Below the pieces are notes generated by a model. The model was not told the origin of the DNA. It was given only the letters and a program-made list of their open reading frames with translations, and searched no databases. Below, piece by piece: positions 1 to 9,545 of a stretch of DNA of 64,000 nucleotides (the first letter of the stretch is position 1; each line of letters opens with the position of its first letter). The translations under genes and the position numbers were made by a program. This DNA comes from Armillaria gallica (lineage: Eukaryota > Basidiomycota > Agaricomycetes > Agaricales > Physalacriaceae), in contig JBANDB010000006.1 of the NCBI GenBank assembly GCA_037576215.1, positions 4,588,001 to 4,652,000 of the forward strand, in the 5' to 3' direction.

Positions 1-67
1 CGGTTCTTAGAAGGAGTTGTGCGTGTTCGAAGGATTTTTGCCCGTGCCATACTAAACAATAACCTAG

Positions 68-1395
68 ATGCCTCTTTTTGATAACAAGGAGCGCTTTATG
101 CAGGCATACCAGGAAGAACCATCGCTTCTCCATGAAGGAGCTTTCGGTGCCCGGCGGGATTGTCAGAACAGGAAGCTCCTGCTTGAAATCCCTCATGGCT
201 CTAAAGCTCCTGAGAACTCGACGTTTCCTGGTCGCACTACTGGATGGATCCATTCTGACCGGGAAGAGAAGCAGGCTGCGGTGAATGCCCAAGCTATTGC
301 TGCCTCTCTTGCTCCTAAACCAGCGGTGTCAACTCCAGTGCATTACTTATTTCTGTTATCTTTTCCTGGCTAACTCGTACTCTCTCTCTGTAGCTTCCCA
401 AGATCAAGAAAACGATGAAGACCATCAAATCCAAAGCTAAGGTTGGCCTTGATACTGACCCGGAGACTATCATTATTGACGAGGACATCAAGATGAAAGC
501 CGCGGAGGAAAGTATGGTTGTTGACTTGGATAGCGATGAATCTGACAGCGTATGTAGTCTGAACTTAGTACAGACCGTATTGTTCAACTTGCTTTTGGTA
601 TTTCACAGATGAGCGTCAATGAGGATTTACCTGGTGAGTCTCTTGACTTATTCTAAAGTACCCGGCTAAACTTTCAAAACTTTCTTTCTGTAGCCAAAGG
701 TCCTACTCAAGGCCGGACTACTCACAAACGTTGTGGTCGGGTCTCTAAGCGTGCCGCTACTCATTCCCCTGCTCCTGTTGCGGTAAGTCTGTATCCGATC
801 ATTTTTCACGAAACTGTTCTGACTACTTGGTAGCGTACTACCGATTCTGTGCAATGCGATTCATGTGGGAAGGAGTCTCACGGTCTTTCCTTATGTACTA
901 CAGTAATTGTACTTCCTTATTGCGACGTTCCAGGGCTTATGAAGAGTGACCCTATGTATCGCAAGGCAATCAACGTTCTAGAGAAGCAAGATAGGATCCT
1001 TGCTGAGAGAAGTAACAAGCGCATCTGTGCTGATATTGCTCTCATGGCTCGTGGTGGAGACCTCGGAGACAATCAACTCGTGTTTCCGATTGCTGGTGAG
1101 TCTTCCAGGTGTCAGACCATGTTTCGGCTTACTGACTTCCGTTGATACAGCCTGGGCGAATCAATTCCAACTTCAGTCGAAGTACGAGTCCATTCAGGAC
1201 GCTCTTAAGCTTCTTTCTGCGGAGCTTGTTCGAGATGGAACTCTTGCGAGTTTCCAGCTTCATAAACACTGTCTCGATGCCAAGTTAGAGTTGCTTGTTC
1301 ACCGCCTGGAAGCTACTGTCATAGCTTACAAGTTCTGTGATCAACAGCTGAGCCTGGTTTTGGCTGAGATCAATCGCCTCTGTCCTGACACATAG
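68..1395 (+). CDS. Six-exon hypothetical gene, antisense to gypsy element E1, with a short Cys motif
   Basis: Seen: exons 68-325, 394-549, 609-633, 694-782, 834-1095 and 1151-1395 join with canonical GT-AG introns of 51-68 nt. They sum to 1,035 nt, a 344-aa product with no internal stop. ATG 68 is the first in-frame start but upstream exons outside the window are possible. Exon 2 is acidic (DEDIKMKAAEE, DLDSDESDS). Exon 4 is basic (THKRCGRVSKR). Exon 5 opens with CDSCGKESHGLSLC, a C-x2-C-x8-C set that could help bind metal. The last exon is Leu-rich and probably helical. It sits just beyond the integrase end of E1, in the place an extra 3' gene would occupy, on the opposite strand. Inference: an antisense accessory gene of the element, or a host gene beside it. 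The family is not recognised. Unlike E1 pol it has no premature UGA. Confidence 0.6.
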
Positions 1396-1582
1396 GGAGA
1401 AATTAGAAGCTAATTTCTACTTGCCTTCGTACCGTTCTTACTATATGCTTATCTTACTATATGCTTTTCTTTCTTAGTAGACACCATCCGGGCGACTTTA
1501 ATCGTGCCGTCAATAGCTTTTGATCGAGTGCCTTTGCATTCTTGGCTCGTACGTAGACCTATGAATATATGCTCAAACCATG

Positions 1583-2827
1583 TTATGCTCCTTTTACTTT
1601 GAGAAGGGGATCCAAAGACTCATAGTCGTCATATTCCAGGTGCGAATAAGCGAAGTCGTCTGGTACCTCCTCTACCAGTTCTGGAGAGTTCTCTAACTGG
1701 TCTAAACTTTCTTTCAACATGTCTAGGAGAGCTTCAAGCTTCTCTGGTAGGTTGATCTTTTTCCTGGCCATGTAAGGAATGACCCGGAAAGCAGCCACCT
1801 TGAATCCCCAGGTGCTACTGTTCATCTCGGCGACAATGTACGATCCTCCTTTTGTGTGTCTCACAACCATTACTGGTCCCAAATATCTGGGCCTCATCTT
1901 TCCTCCAATGGCCTTTTCAATGGCAGTGTTCCATACCAATACGAGGCTGCCAGGTTTGAAGTTCAATTGTTTAATGGTTGCAGCATGCATGTGGGCGTAC
2001 TTCAGTGTTTCTCAGACCTTTATTTCATGTAACTTGTTGCGTAACTGGGCAACATCCGACGAGTGCTTTGCTAAAGCGCGAGCCTGGTAACCGATAACTT
2101 CTTTGGTAGTGAGCATGCAACCTGGGTACTTCACCAACCAGGTTGCCTCTACAATGTCCAATGGGAGTACTGGGTGCATGCCTGTCACTGTGAAGAAGGG
2201 GGAACAGCCCATTCTTCATCTAGTGGTTACTCTATCTGACCACATGATGTGTGGAAAATACAAGGCCCACTTAGAGGCGACGCCATTACATGCCTTATAC
2301 AGTGCCTGGTGAACGTCTAAGTGCAGTCTCTCTATTTTTCCATTTGCCTGGGAATTGTAACCAGAGATTTGAATACCTCGGATGCCATAGGTGGCTTCCA
2401 GGTAGGCTATGGCTTTGAGGAAGGGAGGTCCATTGTCGGTTATGATCAATGATATGCATCCCCATTGACAGAACACTTCATGAAATAGCCAATCCCCGAT
2501 AGCTTTTCCTGTCTCAGTTTTCAACATTTTCCCCTCCATCCAGCTTGTCAATGCACATCTCCCATGTACAATGTACCGATATCCTGATGATACCAGCATG
2601 TGCATCGTATCTACGTGGATTACTTGGAATATGGATGGAGTGTGGGTTACCATGGGTGGAATCCGGACTTTCAACATCTGACGTTTCTGGCAAATCTCAC
2701 AAGTCTTTACATACCAGGCTACATCTCGTTCTATCTCAGGCCACCAGAACCTCTGCTTAATTAGTTCTGTGGTCGCGTAGACTCCCTGATGTCCTAGGTA
2801 ATCATGACTTGCTTTCATGATATGTAC
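1583..2827 (-). pseudogene. pol: E1 integrase (HHCC zinc, DDE core, C-terminal barrel)
   Basis: Integrates the cDNA. The HHCC zinc domain reads HDYLGHQGVYA ... WWPEIERDVAWYVKTCEICQ. The DDE core shows HVDTMHM, ITDNGPPFLKA and NGKIERLH. Frames 2818-2216, 2212-2012 and 1990-1583 are all the same frame, separated only by UGA 2218 and UGA 2014. Both sit where CGA-to-UGA is the simplest explanation. The C-terminal part has FKPGSLVLVWNTAIE and RYLGPVMVVRHTKGGSY, the SH3-like barrel of gypsy integrases, and ends in an acidic tail with TAA 1585. No chromodomain motif is present. Confidence 0.85.
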
Positions 2828-3727
2828 TCATCTTGACTTCTCGATTACTAACTTGTGCTCTCCTTCCAAGCTTTTGTGGTACACCCGTCCATTTTCTTTG
2901 AAGAAATGCGTTGCAAATCTCACAAAATTTTGGACTTGTGCATCCGCCAGGTTGGTTGGTTTCTCAAGTGGATTATCAAGCCAGGCTGATACCAGAGCTA
3001 GCCGTTCATCCATTTCTTTGCCGATCTTGCCTCGATGTTCTTCTGAATACTCTTCAGTGTCGCTGAACTCCTCTGCCTCGGGTAGTACCGGCGTGCCATA
3101 TAACACACTCACCACTTGCCCTCCATTCTCGGCCAGGAAACTTCGATCTGTTTCAAGGTCAACCAGCGCCCTGGTTATTGTAACATAACCATGCCTGGTA
3201 TCGATCCTGTCAGAGAATTCTTCGAACTCTAATGGTACTGGTTCTTGACTAGCGTCATATTCCAGTGGTTCGTGCTCTATTTCCATGTCTTCTTCCAGTT
3301 GTCCATATTCATCGTCTCCTGGTTGGAAATCCCTCCTGGAAAGTCCATCTGGTCCATGAACTTTACCAGGGACGTGTACTAACTTAAAATGGAATAGAAG
3401 TATAGCTTCTATCCACCTGTTGATTGCTGCGTTCGGTACACTGTCTGGATTTCTCAACATTCCTAAGATATACTTTGCATCGGTTTCTACTATCAGGTTT
3501 CTTGATCCCCATACCCAATTTTTGCAAGCTATCAGGGCCAGGTGTAGCCCATATAATTCTCTCTTTGGTTGGGAGAAGTTTGCTTCGCGTTCATTCAAGG
3601 TGATGGAGCCGAACCGGCAGTAGTACCTAGTCTTAGGATTTTCAGGGTCAGATTGACATATGTAGAATCCTACTGCTCGCCAGGAAGTGTCGATGCACAA
3701 GATGATCAGCCAATCATAATTTACTGA
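2828..3727 (-). pseudogene. pol: E1 RNase H domain
   Basis: Would remove the RNA strand during cDNA synthesis. Seen in order: CIDTSWRAVGFYICQ (first Asp), REANFSQPKRELYGLHLAL (the Glu of the KEL-like motif), VETDAKYI (third Asp) and HGPDGLSRR, the usual gypsy RNase H end. It is in frame with RT across UGA 3730. An acidic linker follows (about 100 residues rich in Glu/Asp) before the integrase zinc domain. It ends at UGA 2830 in EKSR-stop-VHIM, again an Arg-like position. Confidence 0.8.
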
Positions 3728-5427
3728 TCATAGGGCCGGACTCTTGGCTAGTGTATCCTTCAAAGCTTGCATTGATTCTTCTTGATCTAGTCCCCATTGG
3801 AACGGCACTTTCAACCTGGTGAGATTAGTCAATGGCTCTGCGAGCTTCGAATAATCTTTAATAAACATGTGACAGGTTCCACATGTTCCCAAGAAGGCTC
3901 GGACATCTCCAAGTTCTTTACAGGGTCCCCAATTAAGGATGACTTTCATGCGTTTGGTTTCGGGCTTTCTTTCCTCGTATGTACATCGATGTCCTACTAC
4001 AATGATTTCGGAAGCACAGAGAACTGCTTTCGGTCCTGAGAAGGTTCCCCCACTATACTTCATCCTCTGAACGATGCAGTTAAGAACTTGGAAATGCTCC
4101 CAGACAAATCTGCGGATTCCCTGGTTCTCAGGTATAGTCTCGTACCCTCCTCCTGGTAACTTGTACCTGGTCTCCGGTCCTCTTACTGGAACATTGTCGA
4201 TGTATGGCCTGGTAAAATGCGGTATCTCATCTTGCAAAATGAAGGTTACATCATCGTGGAATATGGGTACTGAATTGGTCCAGCCCATCGGCAAGGTAAC
4301 CAGGCGCAGTGCTCCAAACGGCGTTTGGAATGTGGTAAGGTCCCGGGATGATTCGGCTAAGGATCTTTCATCATATCCTATGAATAAATCCAAGATCCCA
4401 CCGCAAGCTCTGCCTGCGAAATGAGCTGCTAATTCTTCCGTTGCCGGGGGAAGGCCAGAATGTGCAATGGTAACCGCATTCAACGGTTCCAGGCTATGCA
4501 CTAGTCGCAAACTTTTCCCATCTTTCTTCAATACACAAAACCACCTGGAGCGGTATGACGAATTTGAAGGTTCGTATACTCCCGCATCTATCTTGGTTTT
4601 GATTATCTTGCATACATCCTGGTATATCGGAGCTGGGATTGGAATATTCTTAAGTACCCAGGGTGTGTGTGGAATCACCGGGATGTCTACAGGTGGAAAG
4701 AAATCTTCTGGGAAGTGTCCCCGTTCAGAGTCATCCCAGGCAAACCCTTCGTTTTGTAGCATCATAAAATGGTCCATCAACTTACGTTCCTCAGCCCATA
4801 AGAAATCTTCCCCATGTATCTTGTCAATCTTAAGCTTTCGCTCAAGAGAATACCTTCCAGTTGGTTTAAAATCTTCCGGGTAAGGTGATAATTCAGGTAT
4901 CCCTTCGAGCAGATCTCCTTTAATATCATGGACAATTCTAAAGTTGGAAGGCAGTGTTGTCAGCACTGGCTTGGTTTTCAAGGCCACCGGTTTATATTTC
5001 TTGGTTACAAGAACCACCTCTCGTTGCCAGGTATCGCTACTAGCATTCGAGGGTGCATCATACAACTCTTCCAGGTCAAACTCAGCTTTACCTGGTTGCC
5101 TCCCCTGGTTTTCTCTTCGATTCATTGCTTCAATGTCAAAGATGGGCAAGGTTTCCCTTACTTCTTGTACTAGGACACCCATTCTTCCGCTTGGCCTATC
5201 GCCAAGGTACTTCTGGGTGTAAAATGTGCTAATAAGCGACCTGGCTAGTGGATCTTCTTTTACTTGCTGACTTGCGCTGAGATAGAAATCTCGGATATTC
5301 GTCCTGGTGAATGAATCCTGTTTGCCTGGAGGCCCAGCGTAACTTTCAATGATGAAGTTACCCTCCTTATCCTGTGTGAGAATGACTGCTAGCTCTCCTT
5401 GATCTGGGATCAGATCTTCGAGCTCTG
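3728..5427 (-). pseudogene. pol: E1 reverse transcriptase
   Basis: RNA-dependent DNA polymerase of the element. The frame is open from the slippery site; the first ATG, at 5182, is internal. The RT palm shows ILDLFIGYDERS (first catalytic Asp), TLPMGWTNS, and PYIDNVPVRG in the YxDD position. The second Asp is Asn: GAC GAT would have become GAC AAT by one G-to-A at a CpG. The frame ends at UGA 3730 in SPAL-stop-SVNYD, where Arg is expected, and continues in frame into RNase H. One premature stop plus loss of a catalytic Asp make it inactive by prediction. Confidence 0.85.
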
Positions 5428-6738
5428 AAAACCCATCGCAGGCTCCCTTTGGAGTACCGCTGGAGCTTGTCCTCTTGGATAGGTATGTACCAGGGTCCGT
5501 TTCTTGGTATTGGGATCCATAAGAATCATTGTCTGGTCACCATCTGATGAGTTCTTTACTTCACTCGAAGTTAAAGTGTCAAATGGTCTACCAAGCAATA
5601 AATCGTATGCCGGGTTGGCTAGTACATGAACTTGCAGGTACACGGTGACTTCCCCAAACAAGAAGGCCACATTCTTCACTAGTCCTAAAGACTTCTCAAC
5701 TCCTCTATTTGCGCTTTCCATCAAAATATAGATATCCGGGTCGTATTCCCATCCCATCTGCTTAGCCAGGTTGGCTGAACATGACACGATCTGTGACCCG
5801 GAGTCGCAAAGACATTCTAACTTCTTTCTTCCTGAGACCAACGGGTAGACTGACTGTAAAGACTGTGAGGACGAAGCTACGACTACCACTGTCCTGGGCT
5901 TTTCGCCTTCCGGAATAGACTCCAGGTACTGGACTATTGGATCACTAATAATAGTTGACCCTTCTGGGACAAGACCTTGCCGCATTGTGGTTACATAGAA
6001 GCTGCATTCGACCTGTAGGTCTTCAATTCTGATACAGTTCTCCAGACCAGGCTCCAAAATATTGGCTACTGATCCCAAAGGTACTCTAGGTTCTTCCAGT
6101 TTCTCATCATCTTCGGCGTCAGTGACATCCTCCAGAAGTACTTTACTGGTAGGAATCCTCTTAGGCGTGACATAGGTTTTCATCTTTTGCCTAGCACCTG
6201 GTGACGATGCCAGCCAATGTTCTGTGGTAAGGGTAACAGGAGCCTTCATCATTTGGTCCCAGACCTCCTTCTCTAAGTCGCCTGACTGTGCTTCTACTTT
6301 CTTTCTGTAAGCCGGCTCCTTCCTAACTTCACCTGGTAAGACAGCGAATTTCTCAATTTGTCCCGGAGAGGGGAACAAAGTCACATCAGGTACTGCGGCG
6401 TATGGATTTTCGGGTTCAAGATAACCATCATTCCCGGTGGTCAAGATTACTGGGGGACTTGATCGTGGCCGATCGCCCATGTCTTGATTGCCAGGTACAA
6501 GGTTTTCATCATTATCACTACTAAAACTAGGGGTATATTTGCTTTGCAATTTTGGGTGTGATCGCCAGTTCTCTGCCTCTGCTCCTTGCTTTTGGTTTTG
6601 GTTTACGTCCTCTGGTGAAGAGTCACCTAGCCCGGTCACCACCACGGCCTTTTTATGGTGCTCTCCTGCCTTCATTGAACGTTTACAAAAATCCTGGGTA
6701 TCTTGTGAAGGTTCATTAGCCTGGCTAGCCTCTTGCCA
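5410..6738 (-). pseudogene. pro: E1 protease region (retropepsin), same frame as gag
   Basis: Aspartic protease that would cut the Gag-Pol precursor. The frame is open from directly after the gag UGA, with the first ATG at 6675. The first ~200 residues are acidic and Pro-rich linker. The catalytic motif is in CLCDSGSQIV (DSG), and the flap/closing part ends in YDLLLGRPF, typical of retropepsin folds (second psi-loop). It stays in gag frame, so a Gag-Pro fusion would need readthrough of one UGA. The frame closes at TGA 5412, just after a GGGTTTT heptamer, where the RT frame takes over. Catalytic residues look intact. Confidence 0.75.
5428..5434 (-). promoter_or_regulatory. Candidate -1 ribosomal frameshift heptamer GGGTTTT
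   Basis: In protease frame the codons are ATG GGT TTT CAG. The G-GGT-TTT string matches the X-XXY-YYZ rule. A -1 slip gives GGG TTT TCA GAG, exactly the RT frame, which is then open to 3730. The protease frame stops 16 bases later. Which site is used in the overlap is inferred, and a plain indel is the alternative. Confidence 0.45.
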
Positions 6739-8511
6739 TCATTGGCCTCTGGTTTTCACAACAGATTCCCATTGTGGTCCTTCCAGGTACTGATCAACTT
6801 TCTCCGGTGCCATGTGTGAGGTTTGTTGTACCAACTTCTCGAGCATGTTCTTCAAGTAGCTGATATCCTCTTTCTCTTCCGCTATTTGGTGAGACATAAC
6901 GTACTGAGGCACCGGGCCCGACAATTGCAGGGCCGCGATATAGGTCTGTCCAACAGTATTAGATCCAGAAGCCTTACGCGATTCATAATAATGTTGAATC
7001 CTTGCTCTTGGGCTCATCCCAGCAGGTTCTTTCGGTGGAGGATTCCTGTCCCATAACCTGTACATATTCTGCGTACCTGGTACATGAACTAGTTCCCCGG
7101 TAGTAATCATCTCCAGCTTGTAGGGACAATCTACCTGGAAATGTCCAGGCGTCTCACAGAAATGACAGTTACCAGGCACATTACTGCCATACTGCCCACG
7201 AGTACTTTGGACGGGCACAGATTGAGTGATCTTTGGTTGGGTCTTAATCTGCGCCAACATCTTGTGTAACTCCTCATCTCTCTTACTTTGTGACGAAACA
7301 CTAGTCTCCAGCAACTTCACAATGAGCCTGTTACTATCAGCCATCATTGCCAGGAAGCTATTCATTTCTTCTGGTAACTCAGCCTTAGCCGGTTCCTTCT
7401 TGTAAGTTATTATGCCTCTGTTCGATGGCATGCTTGGAGCTTCTGCCTTAGTGGTACTAGGCGCCACTGGTAAAGCACTATCAAATATTTCATTGTAAAC
7501 AGCGCCAGGTCCCTTCAATACCCAGGTTCCAGCATCGAATACATCTTCCAATACCCAGGGATCGTGTGCATTTCTCACCAGGTTAGTCGCAGTAGCCGCA
7601 GCCACTGGAAGACTACTCAAGCGATCCTTCATATGCTTCCACAAGACTTCTGTCTCGAAAGGCGAGATGAACAGTTTCACCAGGTCCAGGTTGGACATCA
7701 AGTTCTCCTTAATGACCTGCTTACTTTTGGCCTGAAACTCTCGTCGATAATTCAGGTAATTGGCAGAGTCCATGATACCTTCTCTCTTGTACTTATGGGC
7801 TACTTTAAGAAGCCCTTTGCATGCATCTTCATCATCCTCTGCAGCACCATCATAGCTGCGCATTACTTCATCCTTAAATTCTTTCCAGGTCTTCCCGGAT
7901 TCAAATGTAGGAAACGCTCTCCACTGATCTTCGATGTCTGTATCGGTGTAGCGTACAGCCCAGTCTTTCTTCTCGTCATCCGTGGTTGCTCCTTCATGGG
8001 TCTTAAACATTCCTTCTAAGATCCTGAAATGTTTTCAGATTGCCCTGGGATTCGAAGTCTCTAGCCTGGGTGCATCTCTCAATGACTCCATCGGCATCTG
8101 TCGCTTGGCAGCCATGTTTAATGTCTGTGGGGGTGGGTGATTCTGTTGAGGTTGCAAGTTCGAGTTTGAACTAAAGTTGGATACTGGCCTAGTGCTACCA
8201 GGAAAAGTCGAACTCGATGGGGTAGGTTCCGGGGAGGCGTTGTGCAATTCTCTTTCGATCCTTGCGCGTTCCAAAGCTGCTTCAGCAATGTTTGCTTCAA
8301 TCTCGGCTTCTATGTCCCAAGGTTCCATTCTTATTCTTTTCCGTGTTACAAGCGGGACTATACCAGCTGCTACTTCAGCTTCGTGGAGTGCTCTACGCTC
8401 AGCTGCCTCTTGTTCTGCTCTATGCTTTCATGCTTCTCGTGCAGCTCGCCACAATGATTGGGCACTATTCAGATCAGGTTGAAGACGGGAATCATCTTCC
8501 AGGTTGTAGAA
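6739..8511 (-). pseudogene. gag: E1 gag (capsid/nucleocapsid)
   Basis: Structural protein of the element, forming the cytoplasmic particle and binding RNA. The open frame begins after a TAG at 8514 and runs through UGA at 8430 and 8037 to UGA at 6741. The N-terminal part is rich in Glu/Arg and helical, then Pro/Ser-rich. A capsid-like domain follows, roughly from 8010 to 7400. Near the end is CHFCETPGHFQVDC, a full C-x2-C-x4-H-x4-C zinc knuckle. All three stops are UGA. Those at 8430 and 8037 fall where Arg (CGA) is plausible. The one at 6741 may be the natural gag end or another CGA-to-UGA change, since the same frame continues straight into protease. The first ATG is uncertain: 8328 is the first good one. 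Confidence 0.75.
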
Positions 8512-8557
8512 CTATTATGTTCAATACAAAGTTTCGAATCTAGATATAAACCCCCCC

Positions 8558-8572
8558 TCGTGGTGGGCTCCA
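8558..8572 (-). other. Candidate tRNA primer-binding site of E1
   Basis: On the minus strand TGGAGCCCACCACGA begins two bases after the presumed LTR end. TGG followed by an acceptor-stem complement is the usual form of a tRNA-primed PBS. The tRNA cannot be named from this sequence alone. Confidence 0.45.
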
Positions 8573-8574
8573 GA

Positions 8575-9470
8575 TGAAAGGTGCTGAGCGCCTATATGAA
8601 TGCAAAGTGCTACACACTAAACACCACACAAACACTCAGTAATTGCAGTTCGAAGGGAGGTATGTTATACCAAGTTACAACGCTTTGTACCGTAGTTAAC
8701 AAGTTCCGGGTGCAATGAATATGATTTGTATAAAGAATATATTGCGATGTCCACTCTAAGTTCGACGTGTTACTGAACACAAACTTAAACTGATACAGAA
8801 TAACTGCCTGGTGCAGGTTCTGAACTCGTGCGGGCTGCCTGGTGCAGTTTCAATACTGATACGTTGTGCCTGGTTGCGACTTAAAACACACTGACTGGTT
8901 CTGAACTGTTTCTCGGGTCTGACTTTCTGTTTCTAGCTTAATACTATTTGCTTTCTTGTCGGTTCTTGCACACATGGAGTGACCAGGTCACAAACTTTCT
9001 ATTCCAGGTGAGTCTACAACTTGAAGCTCTTAACCAATTAAACCTGTACTATTCGCCTGATAGCGTTCCGGGGGTCAGAAACCTGATTCCCCACTAGATA
9101 CATGACCTGTATTTATACTAGTCTACTGGTACACTATTACTAATCCTTTTTACTACTGACTAATATACTTGCTGACCCAGCCTGGTGAGGATAAACACTC
9201 TACCTGGCAGATATTATCTCATCCACGGCTACCAGGTCGATCGATCACTTGTGAAATCTGGAGATCACATATCAGTGCCTGCCGGGAAGCTGAATCTGAC
9301 TGTACCAGGTGGACTGGACTACCGGCTACCGGGTAGAATCCCCGTGTTTCGTTCTTAGTTTTTTCATGTCTTGCTTATGATTCCCGGGGAACCTTTTTGT
9401 TGCTAGTGGTACTTACTGCTGGTTTCTTACTTATCATAGGTAGATAAACTTGCTTGAATCAAATTACAGC
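8575..9470 (-). repeat. Probable 5' LTR of E1
   Basis: The sequence begins TGAAAGGTGC (the complement ends in CA) two bases from the PBS-like site, as expected for the inner LTR edge. It is non-coding and continues the CCWGG enrichment of the element: nine CCAGG/CCTGG pentamers in 8761-9360 by my count, against about one expected at random. The outer border is not fixed. A candidate is near 9470, where an ACA end would give TGT on the minus strand. No target duplication can be read. Confidence 0.5.
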
Positions 9471-9545
9471 GAACTTTATATGCAATTTTCAGGGGTGTAT
9501 GCCAGGCAGGCATATCAGTGTTTTGTTTAAACTGTTAAGCCATTG
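9471..9545. other. Junction between E1 LTR and the next gene
   Basis: A short stretch containing GCCAGGCAGGCATATCAG and an AT-rich run. Nothing else is recognisable. Confidence 0.3.

Larger units (their letters stand above)
1583..9470 (-). mobile_element. Ty3/gypsy LTR retrotransposon E1 (left LTR not in window)
   Basis: Order on the minus strand is LTR, PBS-like site, gag with CCHC knuckle, protease, RT, RNase H and integrase, which is the Ty3/gypsy order. No chromodomain follows the integrase. Gag and protease share one frame and RT to integrase another, -1 relative to it. Seven internal UGA codons interrupt the frames, so the copy is probably dead. The 3' LTR is not found between 1 and 1583, so the true element probably continues left and includes the 68-1395 gene. 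The right border, near 9470, is uncertain because no second LTR is available to align. CCAGG/CCTGG pentamers are unusually dense across the element. Confidence 0.85.

Noticed and set aside
6741..6741. UGA between gag and protease as a programmed readthrough codon
   Set aside because: Cannot be told from CGA decay, since the other six internal E1 stops are also UGA; kept only as part of a finding.
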